Below are positions 44,746-52,698 of a DNA stretch of 64,000 nucleotides, piece by piece. Both the position numbers and the translations under genes were made by a program. The stretch comes from Treponema porcinum (GTDB lineage Bacteria; Spirochaetota; Spirochaetia; Treponematales; Treponemataceae): the NCBI RefSeq assembly GCF_900167145.1, contig NZ_FUWG01000016.1:1-64000 (forward strand), given 5' to 3'. Positions within the stretch are counted from its first letter, which is position 1, and every line of letters starts with the position of its first letter. The notes under the pieces were generated by a model that had not been told where the DNA came from, searched no databases, and worked only from the letters and a program-made list of their open reading frames with translations.

Positions 44746-45483
44746 ATGAGTGTACAGAGAATTTCTTTAATAGGTGTGCCGGTAGATGTTGTTCCGCCGG
44801 AAGATTTAGAAATGACTGTCCTTGAGTTACTGGCCCGTCCGGGAACTAAGCAGATTGTCTTTCTTTCCGTGTGGGATTTGCTTCGTGCGCGCCATAAGGG
44901 GGAATTTCAAAACTGCGTGCGCAATGCAGATTTAGTCATTCCTGTATCAAAAAGCATTCTCAGCGGTGCATCATTCCTGAAAAAAAGCGTTCCTGTAAGG
45001 TATAATCCGTTCGATGCCGTAATACACACTATGTCTGTTCTTGATGCGCATTTTAAGTCGCTTTATCTTCTTGGTTCAAGAAGCCAGGCTCTGCATTCTG
45101 CCGCCAGAAACGTAGCAGCAACATTCCCGAACCTGCGCATTGTGGGTAAATATGCCGGATATTACCAGAAGTCTGTTGAGGGCGATGTCATCAAGGCAAT
45201 TTACAAGGCGTGTCCATCACTTGTTCTTGTAAGCGACGGAATAAAGGACAAAGTCTGCTGGGCTTACAAACGGCGCAATCAGTTTTCTTCTAGTATTTTC
45301 ATCTATTATAAAGAAGTGATGGGGATTTTTTCCAAACGGGTAAAGCGCATTGATGAAAAAACGTTTGAACGCGGCCATGAAATCTACCACGAAATAATAC
45401 GCAATCCTCTGAAAATATTTTTGATTTTTCCATATATATGGTATATACTTGTATTGGTCTGGTACAGGCTTTTAAAAAAGTGA
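44746..45483 (+). CDS. WecG/TagA/CpsF family glycosyltransferase
   Basis: 245 residues, WecG/TagA family (GT26). SVQRISLIGVPVDVVPPEDLE and QIVFLSVWDLLRARHKGEF, followed by NADLVIPVSKSI, LYLLGSRSQALHSAARNV, FPNLRIVGKYAGYY and KACPSLVLVSDGIKDKV, are the family segments. It adds a sugar to a lipid-linked carrier in envelope polysaccharide synthesis; the product is unknown. The start at 44746 follows GGGAG. A C-terminal hydrophobic segment (IFLIFPYIWYILVLVW) anchors it to the membrane, which is not usual for the family core. Confidence 0.82.
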   Translation: MSVQRISLIGVPVDVVPPEDLEMTVLELLARPGTKQIVFLSVWDLLRARHKGEFQNCVRNADLVIPVSKSILSGASFLKKSVPVRYNPFDAVIHTMSVLDAHFKSLYLLGSRSQALHSAARNVAATFPNLRIVGKYAGYYQKSVEGDVIKAIYKACPSLVLVSDGIKDKVCWAYKRRNQFSSSIFIYYKEVMGIFSKRVKRIDEKTFERGHEIYHEIIRNPLKIFLIFPYIWYILVLVWYRLLKK

Positions 45484-45544
45484 TTATTTCATAGTTAAAG
45501 AATAACTCATTGAATATCCGAACCCCAATAGTGCAAGAGAGAGT

Positions 45545-46729
45545 ATGCTTGTGTCTGGTAATGAGTCTTCAAGAGTTCTGCTGGTTTCAAACAGAAACGA
45601 CATATTTCATTTTTGCCGGAATGCACTAGAAGGATTATATTCCGTTGATTTTTTTTCGTTCAGAAAGCAGCAGCCTGCATTACTGTTGAGTTTTGCGGCG
45701 ACGGTAGGAACGCATTTTATTGTTGATTCATCACTGTTTTTTTCAGAGAAAGATGCCGCGCGCTTTATTGCCGCGATTTCTGGTGTGGAACTGAACGCAC
45801 TTTTTTTATGTCCGTATGAAGTGAAAAAAAATGTCGTTGAGTTTCTGCGGCATACAAAGGCATCTCTTGTTCACATTCCCTGCGAGAAAGATTTTTTCAG
45901 AGGCATAATGAAACGCAAATTTTATTTTGCTGATGACGGCGCGGCTTTTCACGGCGAAAACGAAAGTTTTTTAAAACTTCATAAATTCATAGGACATTCA
46001 AGTGCAATTCAAAAAGTAAAGTCGGAGGTGGCGGCCGCCGCAGGTTCTGACTGTTCTGTACTTTTTGAAGGGGAAACCGGTACGGGAAAGTCATTTCTGG
46101 CGCGTATTCTCCACGAAGTTTCAAACCGCGCCGCAAAGCAGTTCGTACAGGTAAATTCTGCGGATTTGAAAGAAACGCTTGCAGTAAGTAATTTATACGG
46201 AACGATAAACGGCGCATTTACAGGTGCGGTTTCCCGTCCGGGGCATTTTTCCGTAGCAAACGGCGGTGCTATTTTTTTTGACGAAATAGGAACGATGCAT
46301 ATTTCCGTTCAGGAAAGTCTTTTGACAGTTCTTGATTCAGGAGTATTTTATAAAGTCGGTTCTGTAGTCGAACAGAAGGTAGACGTCCGTTTTCTTTCTG
46401 CAACAAATGCAGACCTCAAGGAAATGCTTTTCCGCGGAGATTTCCGCCGGGATTTATACAACAGGATTTCTGACTGCGTTATCCGCATTCCTGCATTGCG
46501 GGAACGCCCGGAGGACGTTCTTGAAATTCTGGAACATTATCTGCATGCATATAATTGCCGCGACATAACTTTTTCTACAGGCGCAGTAGATTTTCTTTTG
46601 AATTTTTACTGGCCCGGAAATACACGCGACGTTATCCGCTGCTCAAAATATCTTGTAAGCCGATATGCCGGTAAAAAAGTCTGCGCAGAAGACATTGCTT
46701 CTTGGACGGAAAAACACTGCTTTGTGTAA
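45545..46729 (+). CDS. Sigma54-dependent activator without DNA-binding domain
   Basis: 394 residues. An N-terminal receiver-like region (1-140) lacks the expected acidic phosphorylation site, so it is probably a degenerate receiver or a different sensor. Then an AAA+ domain with Walker A GETGTGKS (176-183), the sigma54-contact loop GAFTGA (223-228), Walker B AIFFDE (242-247) and arginine finger region RRDLYNRIS. The protein ends shortly after the C-terminal helical lid (NTRDVIRCSKYLVSRYAG), with no Fis-type helix-turn-helix. Such activators work from solution, as FlgR and CtcC do. The gene follows wecG by about 60 bp. Confidence 0.82.
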   Translation: MLVSGNESSRVLLVSNRNDIFHFCRNALEGLYSVDFFSFRKQQPALLLSFAATVGTHFIVDSSLFFSEKDAARFIAAISGVELNALFLCPYEVKKNVVEFLRHTKASLVHIPCEKDFFRGIMKRKFYFADDGAAFHGENESFLKLHKFIGHSSAIQKVKSEVAAAAGSDCSVLFEGETGTGKSFLARILHEVSNRAAKQFVQVNSADLKETLAVSNLYGTINGAFTGAVSRPGHFSVANGGAIFFDEIGTMHISVQESLLTVLDSGVFYKVGSVVEQKVDVRFLSATNADLKEMLFRGDFRRDLYNRISDCVIRIPALRERPEDVLEILEHYLHAYNCRDITFSTGAVDFLLNFYWPGNTRDVIRCSKYLVSRYAGKKVCAEDIASWTEKHCFV

Positions 46730-46770
46730 AATCTGCTGAATAATCGCTTCAAGTGTTAATCAGCACTTCC

Positions 46771-47505
46771 CTAGTTCTTTTTTGATACCATTCCAGCTGC
46801 TTTTGAAAATATTTTTTCTATATATTGAGCCTCGCTTTCAGAAAGAGCGGCGCGCGACAGAAGGCTTCTCCAGAAAGATTCCATATCGTTTCTTCCCGTA
46901 ATGCTGAAAAATCCTATTTTCTGAAGATTGTCTGCAATTGCTTCTACCGTCTTGTCTATTCTGGAAAGCGGAAGAGGAGTGTAACCGGTAAGATAGTCGT
47001 TTTTCTTTCTGAACAGATGATAGCAGATTATCTGCACTGCGTGCGAAAGGTTCAGCGAGGCAAAATCTTCGCTTGAAGGAATTGTTACGCCTTCAGTGCA
47101 TTGCGCAAGCTGTTCGTCAGTAAGCCCAGTCCGTTCGTTCCCGAATACTACTGCTACGTTTGCGCCGTCGCCGTCCTTTGCACCAGAAACGATGTCTGCC
47201 GTCTGCGCAAATTCTTCAGGAAGGTATAATTTTCCTTTCCTTTTTTTTCCGCGCCGCCGAGTCGTTCCTGCCGCAACTGCACAGTCTTTTGTGGCATCCT
47301 TTATGGAATTAAAAAATTCTGCGCTGTCATAAATTGATGATGCGTGAATTGCAAGTATATGTACTTTTTCAGTATCGTAATCTTCTTTTTTTCCTACAAT
47401 GCGCAGATGCGTTATTCCGTTGTTTGCCATTGCCCTGCACGCCGCGCCGATATTCCTGCATTCGTCCGGATGGTCAAGGACTATGTAAATTCTTTCTAAA
47501 TTCAT
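46771..47505 (-). CDS. tRNA/rRNA ribose methyltransferase (TrmJ/TrmH-type SPOUT)
   Basis: 244 residues. Starts MNLERIYIVLDHPDECRNIGAACRAMANNG, with VVFGNERTGLTDEQLAQC and PSSEDFASLNLSHAVQI as the SPOUT SAM-binding knot (NLSHAV). It is closest to TrmJ, which 2'-O-methylates position 32 of tRNA, but could modify rRNA. An extended -10 (TGT-TATACT) ends 9 nt before ATG 47505, leaving two or three leader bases. Single gene, convergent with the sigma54 activator. Confidence 0.82.
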   Translation of the reverse strand: MNLERIYIVLDHPDECRNIGAACRAMANNGITHLRIVGKKEDYDTEKVHILAIHASSIYDSAEFFNSIKDATKDCAVAAGTTRRRGKKRKGKLYLPEEFAQTADIVSGAKDGDGANVAVVFGNERTGLTDEQLAQCTEGVTIPSSEDFASLNLSHAVQIICYHLFRKKNDYLTGYTPLPLSRIDKTVEAIADNLQKIGFFSITGRNDMESFWRSLLSRAALSESEAQYIEKIFSKAAGMVSKKN

Positions 47506-47514
47506 ACAGGATGA

Positions 47515-47523
47515 AGTATAACA
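47515..47523 (-). promoter_or_regulatory. Extended -10 of the trmJ-like gene
   Basis: Minus strand TGT-TATACT (47523-47515) with a weak -35 TTTACA 16 bp upstream. ATG 47505 begins 9 nt after the -10; no Shine-Dalgarno. Confidence 0.5.
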
Positions 47524-47659
47524 AAACGGTGTAAAATGTAAATAAAGCGTAATATAAAGTTTCATTTTCATAGAAATGAGATTTGACTAACTCATAAAAT
47601 AATAGTAAACTTCGTATGAATTATTTTATAAAGATATGAAAGTATCATCGGAGTAAAAA

Positions 47660-48220
47660 ATGATTTCAAACGCTAATAACAATAATATTATTGCCGGGTT
47701 TGATGACGAAAGGGATGACAGCCTTAAGATTATTTTGGAAAAAGCAGAGTCTATCAATAAGGGAATTTTTATTTATCTAAACGGATATATTGACACTTAT
47801 AATTCTAATTTCTTTCAGAAAAAAGTATCAAAAATTGTAGAAGCCGGTTTTATAAATCTTGTGTTTAACTGTTCTTCCTTAAGTTACGTTTCTTCTACGG
47901 GAATCGGCGCGTTTACCGCTTTTCTGAAAATGCTCAAGCCAAAGGGCGGAGATGTTGTTCTTCTTGAAATCCAGCCGAAAGTCTACGAAGTTTTCCAGCT
48001 CCTCGGATTTTCGCAGTTCTTCAACATTAAAGATTCTTCTGAAGACGCAATTAGTTTCTTTGCGAACGGTTCAGGACCTGTAGAAAGCATATTCCCTAAG
48101 ATATTTACATGCCCTGTATGCAACAAGCGGCTCAGGGCAATCCGTTCCGGAAGGTTCAGATGTTCTGAATGCAAGTCGATTATTGCGATTGACGAAAAAG
48201 CTCAGGTTTCACTGGGATAG
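47660..48220 (+). CDS. STAS-domain protein with C-terminal zinc ribbon
   Basis: 186 residues. Residues about 20-130 form a STAS (anti-sigma factor antagonist) domain with the phosphorylation-site motif SYVSSTGIGAF (Ser79). Residues 151-171 form a CPVC...CSEC zinc ribbon (Cys151, 154, 168, 171). STAS proteins bind a partner kinase or phosphatase; the added ribbon is not part of the usual RsbV/SpoIIAA fold and may mediate another contact. The N-terminal SNANNNNII stretch is disordered. GGAG precedes the ATG. Monocistronic, with a strong terminator. Confidence 0.82.
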   Translation: MISNANNNNIIAGFDDERDDSLKIILEKAESINKGIFIYLNGYIDTYNSNFFQKKVSKIVEAGFINLVFNCSSLSYVSSTGIGAFTAFLKMLKPKGGDVVLLEIQPKVYEVFQLLGFSQFFNIKDSSEDAISFFANGSGPVESIFPKIFTCPVCNKRLRAIRSGRFRCSECKSIIAIDEKAQVSLG

Positions 48221-48233
48221 CAGATTTTATGCG

Positions 48234-48267
48234 TAAAAAAACTGTCCGTGGCGGACAGTTTTTTTTA
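48234..48267. terminator. Terminator of the STAS gene
   Basis: 8-bp arms ACTGTCCG (48241-48248) and CGGACAGT (48252-48259), 3-nt loop, then nine T residues; an A run on the left makes it potentially bidirectional. Confidence 0.9.
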
Positions 48268-48372
48268 TGCCCGGTAACTTTTTTGAGGGAAAAACAGCGC
48301 GTGAGAAACATTTTTTTGTTTCACATTTGTACGCAGAATAACTGCACGAAATCCACTGTCTTAAGGCGTTTT

Positions 48373-48409
48373 TACACAAGTTATCCACACTGTACACAAG
48401 TTATCCACA
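48373..48409 (+). promoter_or_regulatory. Pair of perfect DnaA boxes in a 20-bp repeat
   Basis: TACACAAGTTATCCACA occurs at 48373-48389 and 48393-48409. Each contains the consensus DnaA box TTATCCACA (48381-48389, 48401-48409), with starts 20 bp apart. A degenerate box TTATACAC follows at 48413-48420. They lie 94-122 bp upstream of the hisA-hisI-hisE start. Confidence 0.7.
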
Positions 48410-48464
48410 TTTTTATACACTTTATTCGTGCGTCTGCCGCCCTTCTGCTCCCCTTCTCTGTTTG

Positions 48465-48493
48465 TTGTGCAGACAGTCAAAATTCAGTATTAT
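48465..48493 (+). promoter_or_regulatory. Promoter of the his fusion gene
   Basis: -35 TTGTGC (48465-48470), 17 bp, -10 TATTAT (48488-48493). ATG 48503 begins 9 nt after the -10, leaving only two or three leader bases. Confidence 0.55.
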
Positions 48494-48502
48494 GTACTCA
48501 TT

Positions 48503-49798
48503 ATGGTAATTTCTTCTATTGATTTAAAAGACGGACACGTTGTTCAGCTTAAAAACGGCAGGGAACTTGTACTCCAGCGTGATGACGCGGACAGCCTTAT
48601 TCGTAAATTTGATACATACGGCGAGGTAGCCGTCATAGATTTGGACGCAGCCCTCGGAAACACTAATCCTAAGGGCGATACTGTAAATACTCCGCTATTA
48701 AAAAGCCTTTTGCGGCGCGGAAATGTACGCACCGGCGGCGGAGTGCGCTCTGTAAAAAGGGCGAAGGAACTAATTTCGCTCGGCGCAGAAAAAGTAATCA
48801 TCGGGTCAAGCGCCTGGAAAAAAGACATAAAGCCGGGCGAACCTGTTATGAACACCGAATTTCTTGAGGAACTTGTAAAGGCAATCGGCAGGCAGAGGAT
48901 TATTATTTCGGTGGATGCGATAAACGGAAAAATCGCTGTAAAAGGGTGGACGGAAACGATAGACGTACCTTTGGTGGAAGGCGCACGTCAGGCAGAAAAA
49001 TACTGTTCGGAACTTTTGTTTACCTGCGTTGAAAAAGAAGGCTGTATGCAGGGAACGAATATGGAGATGGCGGAAGAACTGCGAAAGGCAGTAAAATGCC
49101 GAGTTGTCGTTGCAGGAGGCATTTCCTCTGAAGACGAAATCGAACAGCTTGAAAAAAAAGGCTGCGACGTTCAGCTTGGAATGGCGCTTTATACCGGCAA
49201 AGTTTCGCTTAAAAATTCGTTTATCCGCTGCCTGAACTGGCAGAAAACCACCATGATTCCGGTAATTGCGCAGAGCGTAAGCGGTCAAGTCCTTATGATG
49301 GGTTATGCGAACCGCGAGGCGTTTGAAAAAACGTTTGACAGCGGAAAACTTACATTTTTCAGCCGCACCCGCAATGTCCTTTGGACAAAGGGCGAAACGA
49401 GCGGACATTATTTAGAGGTGATAAAACTGCGTGCCGACTGCGATCGTGACACCGTTCTTGCAACTGTCATTCCGCACGGCGGCGTATGCCATACCGGAAG
49501 CTGGACTTGTTTTGGAAGCGACCCGGACGAAAAAAGTTCTATGGAGCGCCTGTACGCAACAATCGCCGAACGTTTTGCAAATCCAAAGCCCGGTTCCTAC
49601 ACGGCAACACTGGACGCAAAACGCGTGCGCGAAAAAGTTGAGGAAGAAGCAGAAGAACTCTGCGAGGCAGACGGAAAGGATGAAGTCATCTGGGAAGCGG
49701 CAGACTTACTGTATTTTGTAAGCGTCCTTATGTACAAAGAGGGCGTTTCCTGGAAAGATGTGTATGACGAACTTGACAGGCGTCATAAGGAAAAATAA
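48503..49798 (+). CDS. HisA-HisI-HisE fusion protein
   Basis: 431 residues with three histidine-pathway domains. Residues about 1-240 are a HisA-like TIM barrel with both catalytic aspartates in place (Asp7 in SSIDLKDG, Asp138 in ISVDAINGKIAVKGW). Residues about 245-345 are HisI (PR-AMP cyclohydrolase), with zinc cysteines 313, 329 and 336. Residues about 345-431 are HisE (PR-ATP pyrophosphohydrolase), with EKVEEEAEEL and WEAADLLYF. Together they would catalyse steps 2 to 4 of the pathway. In the barrel, AGGISS replaces the usual SGG(V/I)SS, so activity needs checking. hisD follows by 24 bp. Start set by homology and promoter; upstream open frame is not HisA-like. Confidence 0.88.
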   Translation: MVISSIDLKDGHVVQLKNGRELVLQRDDADSLIRKFDTYGEVAVIDLDAALGNTNPKGDTVNTPLLKSLLRRGNVRTGGGVRSVKRAKELISLGAEKVIIGSSAWKKDIKPGEPVMNTEFLEELVKAIGRQRIIISVDAINGKIAVKGWTETIDVPLVEGARQAEKYCSELLFTCVEKEGCMQGTNMEMAEELRKAVKCRVVVAGGISSEDEIEQLEKKGCDVQLGMALYTGKVSLKNSFIRCLNWQKTTMIPVIAQSVSGQVLMMGYANREAFEKTFDSGKLTFFSRTRNVLWTKGETSGHYLEVIKLRADCDRDTVLATVIPHGGVCHTGSWTCFGSDPDEKSSMERLYATIAERFANPKPGSYTATLDAKRVREKVEEEAEELCEADGKDEVIWEAADLLYFVSVLMYKEGVSWKDVYDELDRRHKEK

Positions 49799-49822
49799 AG
49801 CGGAAAGTTCCGCAGGTTGTAT

Positions 49823-51184
49823 ATGATACAAATAGTAAAATCAAGTGAACTTGAAAAAGACTGGTTCAGCGGACGCACTTTTACCGGTACGAATGAAGTT
49901 GTCCAGTCAGTTATAGAAGATGTCATTCAGAACGGTGACAAGGCTCTCCATCTGTACGGCGAAAAATTCGACGTTTCTTCTCCGAAAGATTTTTTAATTC
50001 CGGAAAGCGAACTTAAAGCGGCGGCTGAAAACCTTAAAAAACACAGTCCCGACGTTTACGATGCCATCTGCTATTCACACGAGCTTGCCTATAAATTTGC
50101 ATTGAAGCAGAAAGACTCTTTTGATGATTTTGAAGTAGAGCTGACGCCCGGAATGTTTACAGGGCAGAAGACTATTCCTGTAGAAAAAGCCGGCGTGTAT
50201 GTTCCGGCAGGGCGGTTTCCGCTCGTTTCTACTGTAGTTATGACGGTAACTCCGGCAGTTGCAGCCGGCGTAAAGGAAATTGTTTTGTGTACTCCGCCGC
50301 GCGTTCACCCGGAAGATAAGGCAGCCGCCGAAAAAGCAGGCACGGGAATTCCAGGAAAGCCTTTTACCGGCGGAAAACCGTATGCGGATGAAGGAATTAT
50401 GGCTGCCGCGTATATCTGCGGCGTGAAAAAATGCTATGCCTGCGGCGGTTCTCAGGCAGTTGCCGCAATGGCATACGGAACAGAAAGCATACCGGCAGTT
50501 GACGTTATCGTAGGACCGGGAAATAAATTCGTTGCCGCCGCAAAAAAAATGGTATTCGGAAAAGTCGGAATTGATATGGTTGCTGGTCCGACAGAAGTTT
50601 TCATTATTGCCGACAGTTCTGCCGACCCTGCCTGGGTAGCGGCGGATTTGCTTGCACAGGCGGAACACGACGTTGTTGCCCAGCCGGTTATGGCAACGGA
50701 CGACGAATTGTTTGCAAGAAAAGTAAGCGATGAAATTGAAAAACAGCTTGTCCTTCTTTCTACAGCACAGACGGCACGTGCCAGCATAGATTCCTGCGGA
50801 AAAATCATAGTATGCAATTCCCTTAAAGAAGCCGCCGAAATTGCAAATAAAAAAGCGCCGGAACACCTTGAACTTGCAATGAAGGAAGGTTCTGAACGCG
50901 ATGACATTCAGAATATCGTATGCAATTACGGTTCGCTTTTTATCGGACATTACGCAGCAGAAGTATTCGGAGATTATGCAGCCGGACTGAACCACACGCT
51001 TCCTACGTCAGGCGCTGCCAGATATACAGGAGGACTGAGCGTGCGCATGTTCCTTAAAACCGTAACAACGCTGCGGGCTCAGAACGGCAGTGAAGGAATG
51101 AAAAAAAGTGCCGCCGCTGCCGGCTTCCTTGGCGATGCAGAAGGCCTTGCCGCACACGCAAACGCCGCGCGGATAAGACTGTAA
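49823..51184 (+). CDS. hisD: Histidinol dehydrogenase
   Basis: 453 residues. Signature segments: EKAGVYVPAGRFPLVSTVVM (split), CGGSQAVAAMAYGT, VGPGNKFVAAAKK, the zinc-binding LAQAEHD (Gln, His), APEHLEL, and GLNHTLPT. It oxidises histidinol to histidine in two NAD-dependent steps, the last of the pathway. AGG precedes ATG 49823. It follows the HisA-HisI-HisE fusion by 24 bp, so steps 2-4 and 9-10 lie in one transcript. The other his genes are not in this window. A short glycine-rich insertion (GTGIPGKPFTGGKPYADEG) after the PPRVHP segment is noticeable. Confidence 0.93.
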   Translation: MIQIVKSSELEKDWFSGRTFTGTNEVVQSVIEDVIQNGDKALHLYGEKFDVSSPKDFLIPESELKAAAENLKKHSPDVYDAICYSHELAYKFALKQKDSFDDFEVELTPGMFTGQKTIPVEKAGVYVPAGRFPLVSTVVMTVTPAVAAGVKEIVLCTPPRVHPEDKAAAEKAGTGIPGKPFTGGKPYADEGIMAAAYICGVKKCYACGGSQAVAAMAYGTESIPAVDVIVGPGNKFVAAAKKMVFGKVGIDMVAGPTEVFIIADSSADPAWVAADLLAQAEHDVVAQPVMATDDELFARKVSDEIEKQLVLLSTAQTARASIDSCGKIIVCNSLKEAAEIANKKAPEHLELAMKEGSERDDIQNIVCNYGSLFIGHYAAEVFGDYAAGLNHTLPTSGAARYTGGLSVRMFLKTVTTLRAQNGSEGMKKSAAAAGFLGDAEGLAAHANAARIRL

Positions 51185-51320
51185 GGATATATAAAAAAAA
51201 CTTGCCAAAATAATCTGCTGGAATTAAAATAAACCACAGTTTATTTTCTGCTTTGTTCTGCTTTATTATATTGAATAAATTAAGTCTGCTATACGGCGGA
51301 CAGAAAAGGAGTATTTTACT

Positions 51321-51893
51321 ATGAAAAAGATTAGTTTTATCTTTGTATTAATGACATTATTTTTGGGACTTTTTAATTCATGTGAACTTGATGATGATGA
51401 TTTTATTGGTCCAAAAAATAAATGGTGCTACAAAGAATTTCAGTATACAGATGAAGAAGAAAAAACTTCGTCCGTAGACTGTTATTTCTTGTATTCAGAC
51501 GGTACTTATTCTCCTGCATCAACTCTTGTTGATAATACTAATTTTGATTTTACGGTAGAAGGACTTACTGTTGTTGCTATTCCCAGACTTGCTTCTCCTT
51601 TGTATTCAAAATTAGGCGGTAATAAATATTATGTTGTAAAAACTTTTAGAGCTGGAAAAAAATATACTGATGAAGGAGTCGAAACTGATTCTGGAAAATT
51701 CTCTATGCATTCTACCCTTTGGACTGCAATTTGCGTTTTGAATCCAAGTTTAGTTTCAACTGCATCAAAAGATGTTCCGCAACATCTGAAAGTCAATTCA
51801 GGATACACACCGTTGACTAATTTTAAAGAGACAGATTTTTCATGGAAAAAAATTACAGCACAATTTCTTGTTGACAAGCTTCTTTCAGAATAA
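51321..51893 (+). CDS. Small exported lipoprotein, unknown family
   Basis: 190 residues. The lipoprotein signal is residues 1-20 with lipobox LFNSC; the next residues are acidic (ELDDDDF), which fits export to the outer membrane. The mature part is beta-rich with aromatic residues (KWCYKEFQYTDEEEKT); I recognise no family. AAAGGAG precedes the ATG. Codons are more AT-rich than in neighbours, hinting at recent acquisition or relaxed selection. Monocistronic with its own terminator. Confidence 0.7.
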   Translation: MKKISFIFVLMTLFLGLFNSCELDDDDFIGPKNKWCYKEFQYTDEEEKTSSVDCYFLYSDGTYSPASTLVDNTNFDFTVEGLTVVAIPRLASPLYSKLGGNKYYVVKTFRAGKKYTDEGVETDSGKFSMHSTLWTAICVLNPSLVSTASKDVPQHLKVNSGYTPLTNFKETDFSWKKITAQFLVDKLLSE

Positions 51894-51913
51894 TCCCGCT
51901 GGTCTTTTTTGCC

Positions 51914-51944
51914 GGGGCTGTTGTTACACAGCCCCATATTTTTT
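51914..51944 (+). terminator. Terminator of the small lipoprotein gene
   Basis: Arms GGGGCTGT (51914-51921) and ACAGCCCC (51928-51935), 6-nt loop, then a T-rich tail. Confidence 0.82.
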
Positions 51945-52381
51945 ACAAAAACAGTTTTACCTATCCCATCAAAAAAAGCTAATTAGATTTCAAAGTATAT
52001 TTTCAGCAAGCTGCCTTTTTGCATTCAGGGGAGTTTTTGCTTTTGTTACCTGCACTGAATGTCCGGTTTCCGTTTTTAGCCAGAAATTTGTCATTCCGCG
52101 CAAACGACCACAGTCCTTTCCTATATCATTTAGGGCGAAACCGAGAAATCGATTTAATCAGAGATTTCTCCATTCAGCCACCCCTCCAGTTGACAGTGCA
52201 TTTTTCAAAACCCGAAATCAGGACTGTCATACAGTCCTGCTGGCCAAATAAAAACTGCTTTTCGATGCGTTTTTTGTATTTTCCGCATCTTCTTTCTGCA
52301 AAAATAAAAATTCATTGTTTTTTATGCCATTCTATGTTATTATATAATAAAGAATTATATTTCACTTTTTGCAAAAAATCC

Positions 52382-52457
52382 GTAAACAGTCTGTTTACAG
52401 GCTGTAAATAGACTGTTTACAACATGAAATCAGCCTGTTTACGGATTGTAAACAGGC
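52382..52457. repeat. Clustered GTAAACA/TGTTTAC repeats
   Basis: Five exact copies of the 7-bp unit in both orientations (52382 forward; 52392, 52414 and 52436 reverse; 52448 forward) plus an imperfect GTAAATA (52404). Several pairings are possible, so alternative hairpins can form. Two more copies (TGTTTAC 52659, GTAAATA 52680) flank the -35 box of fusA. Confidence 0.7.
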
Positions 52458-52462
52458 TTTTT
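52433..52462 (+). terminator. Rho-independent terminator formed by the last repeat pair
   Basis: 10-bp arms GCCTGTTTAC (52433-52442) and GTAAACAGGC (52448-52457), 5-nt loop, then TTTTT. No gene precedes it for 540 bp, so it must terminate an unannotated transcript or read-through. Confidence 0.7.
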
Positions 52463-52470
52463 ACCGAATA

Positions 52471-52512
52471 TTTGTTCAAGATAAAGATAATTTTTGATCA
52501 AGATGAAAATAA
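52471..52512 (+). repeat. Imperfect 20-bp direct repeat
   Basis: TTTGTTCAAGATAAAGATAA (52471-52490) and TTTGATCAAGATGAAAATAA (52493-52512) match at 17 of 20 positions with a 22-bp period. Confidence 0.55.
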
Positions 52513-52669
52513 ATTTTGTACTTGATAAAATATTTTTTTGTCCGCGAATTTTATTATGAAGAAAGCCTGAAAACTGATACTCAGCATTTACTTGGAACTC
52601 ATGCCTGCCATACCATCTGGATAAAGTTTCTGACGTACAATTTTTTTTACAATACGAATGTTTACACCA

Positions 52670-52698
52670 TTGAATAACTGTAAATATTTCTGTATTAT
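52670..52698 (+). promoter_or_regulatory. fusA promoter
   Basis: -35 TTGAAT (52670-52675), 17 bp, -10 TATTAT (52693-52698); a leader of about 35 nt with an AGAGG ribosome-binding site follows. TGTTTAC (52659-52665) and GTAAATA (52680-52686) form a dyad around the -35. Confidence 0.65.

Noticed and set aside
48373..48420. Chromosomal origin of replication
   Set aside because: Only two full DnaA boxes, no dnaA/dnaN/gyrB neighbourhood and no obvious strand switch around the site.
48428..49798. GTG-started extension of the histidine fusion protein
   Set aside because: The added N-terminal stretch has no HisA similarity and precedes the -35/-10 promoter pair at 48465-48493.
51868..52411. Two overlapping plus-strand reading frames between the small lipoprotein and fusA genes
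   Set aside because: No start signal and low-complexity content with intergenic-repeat-like segments; not supported as genes.
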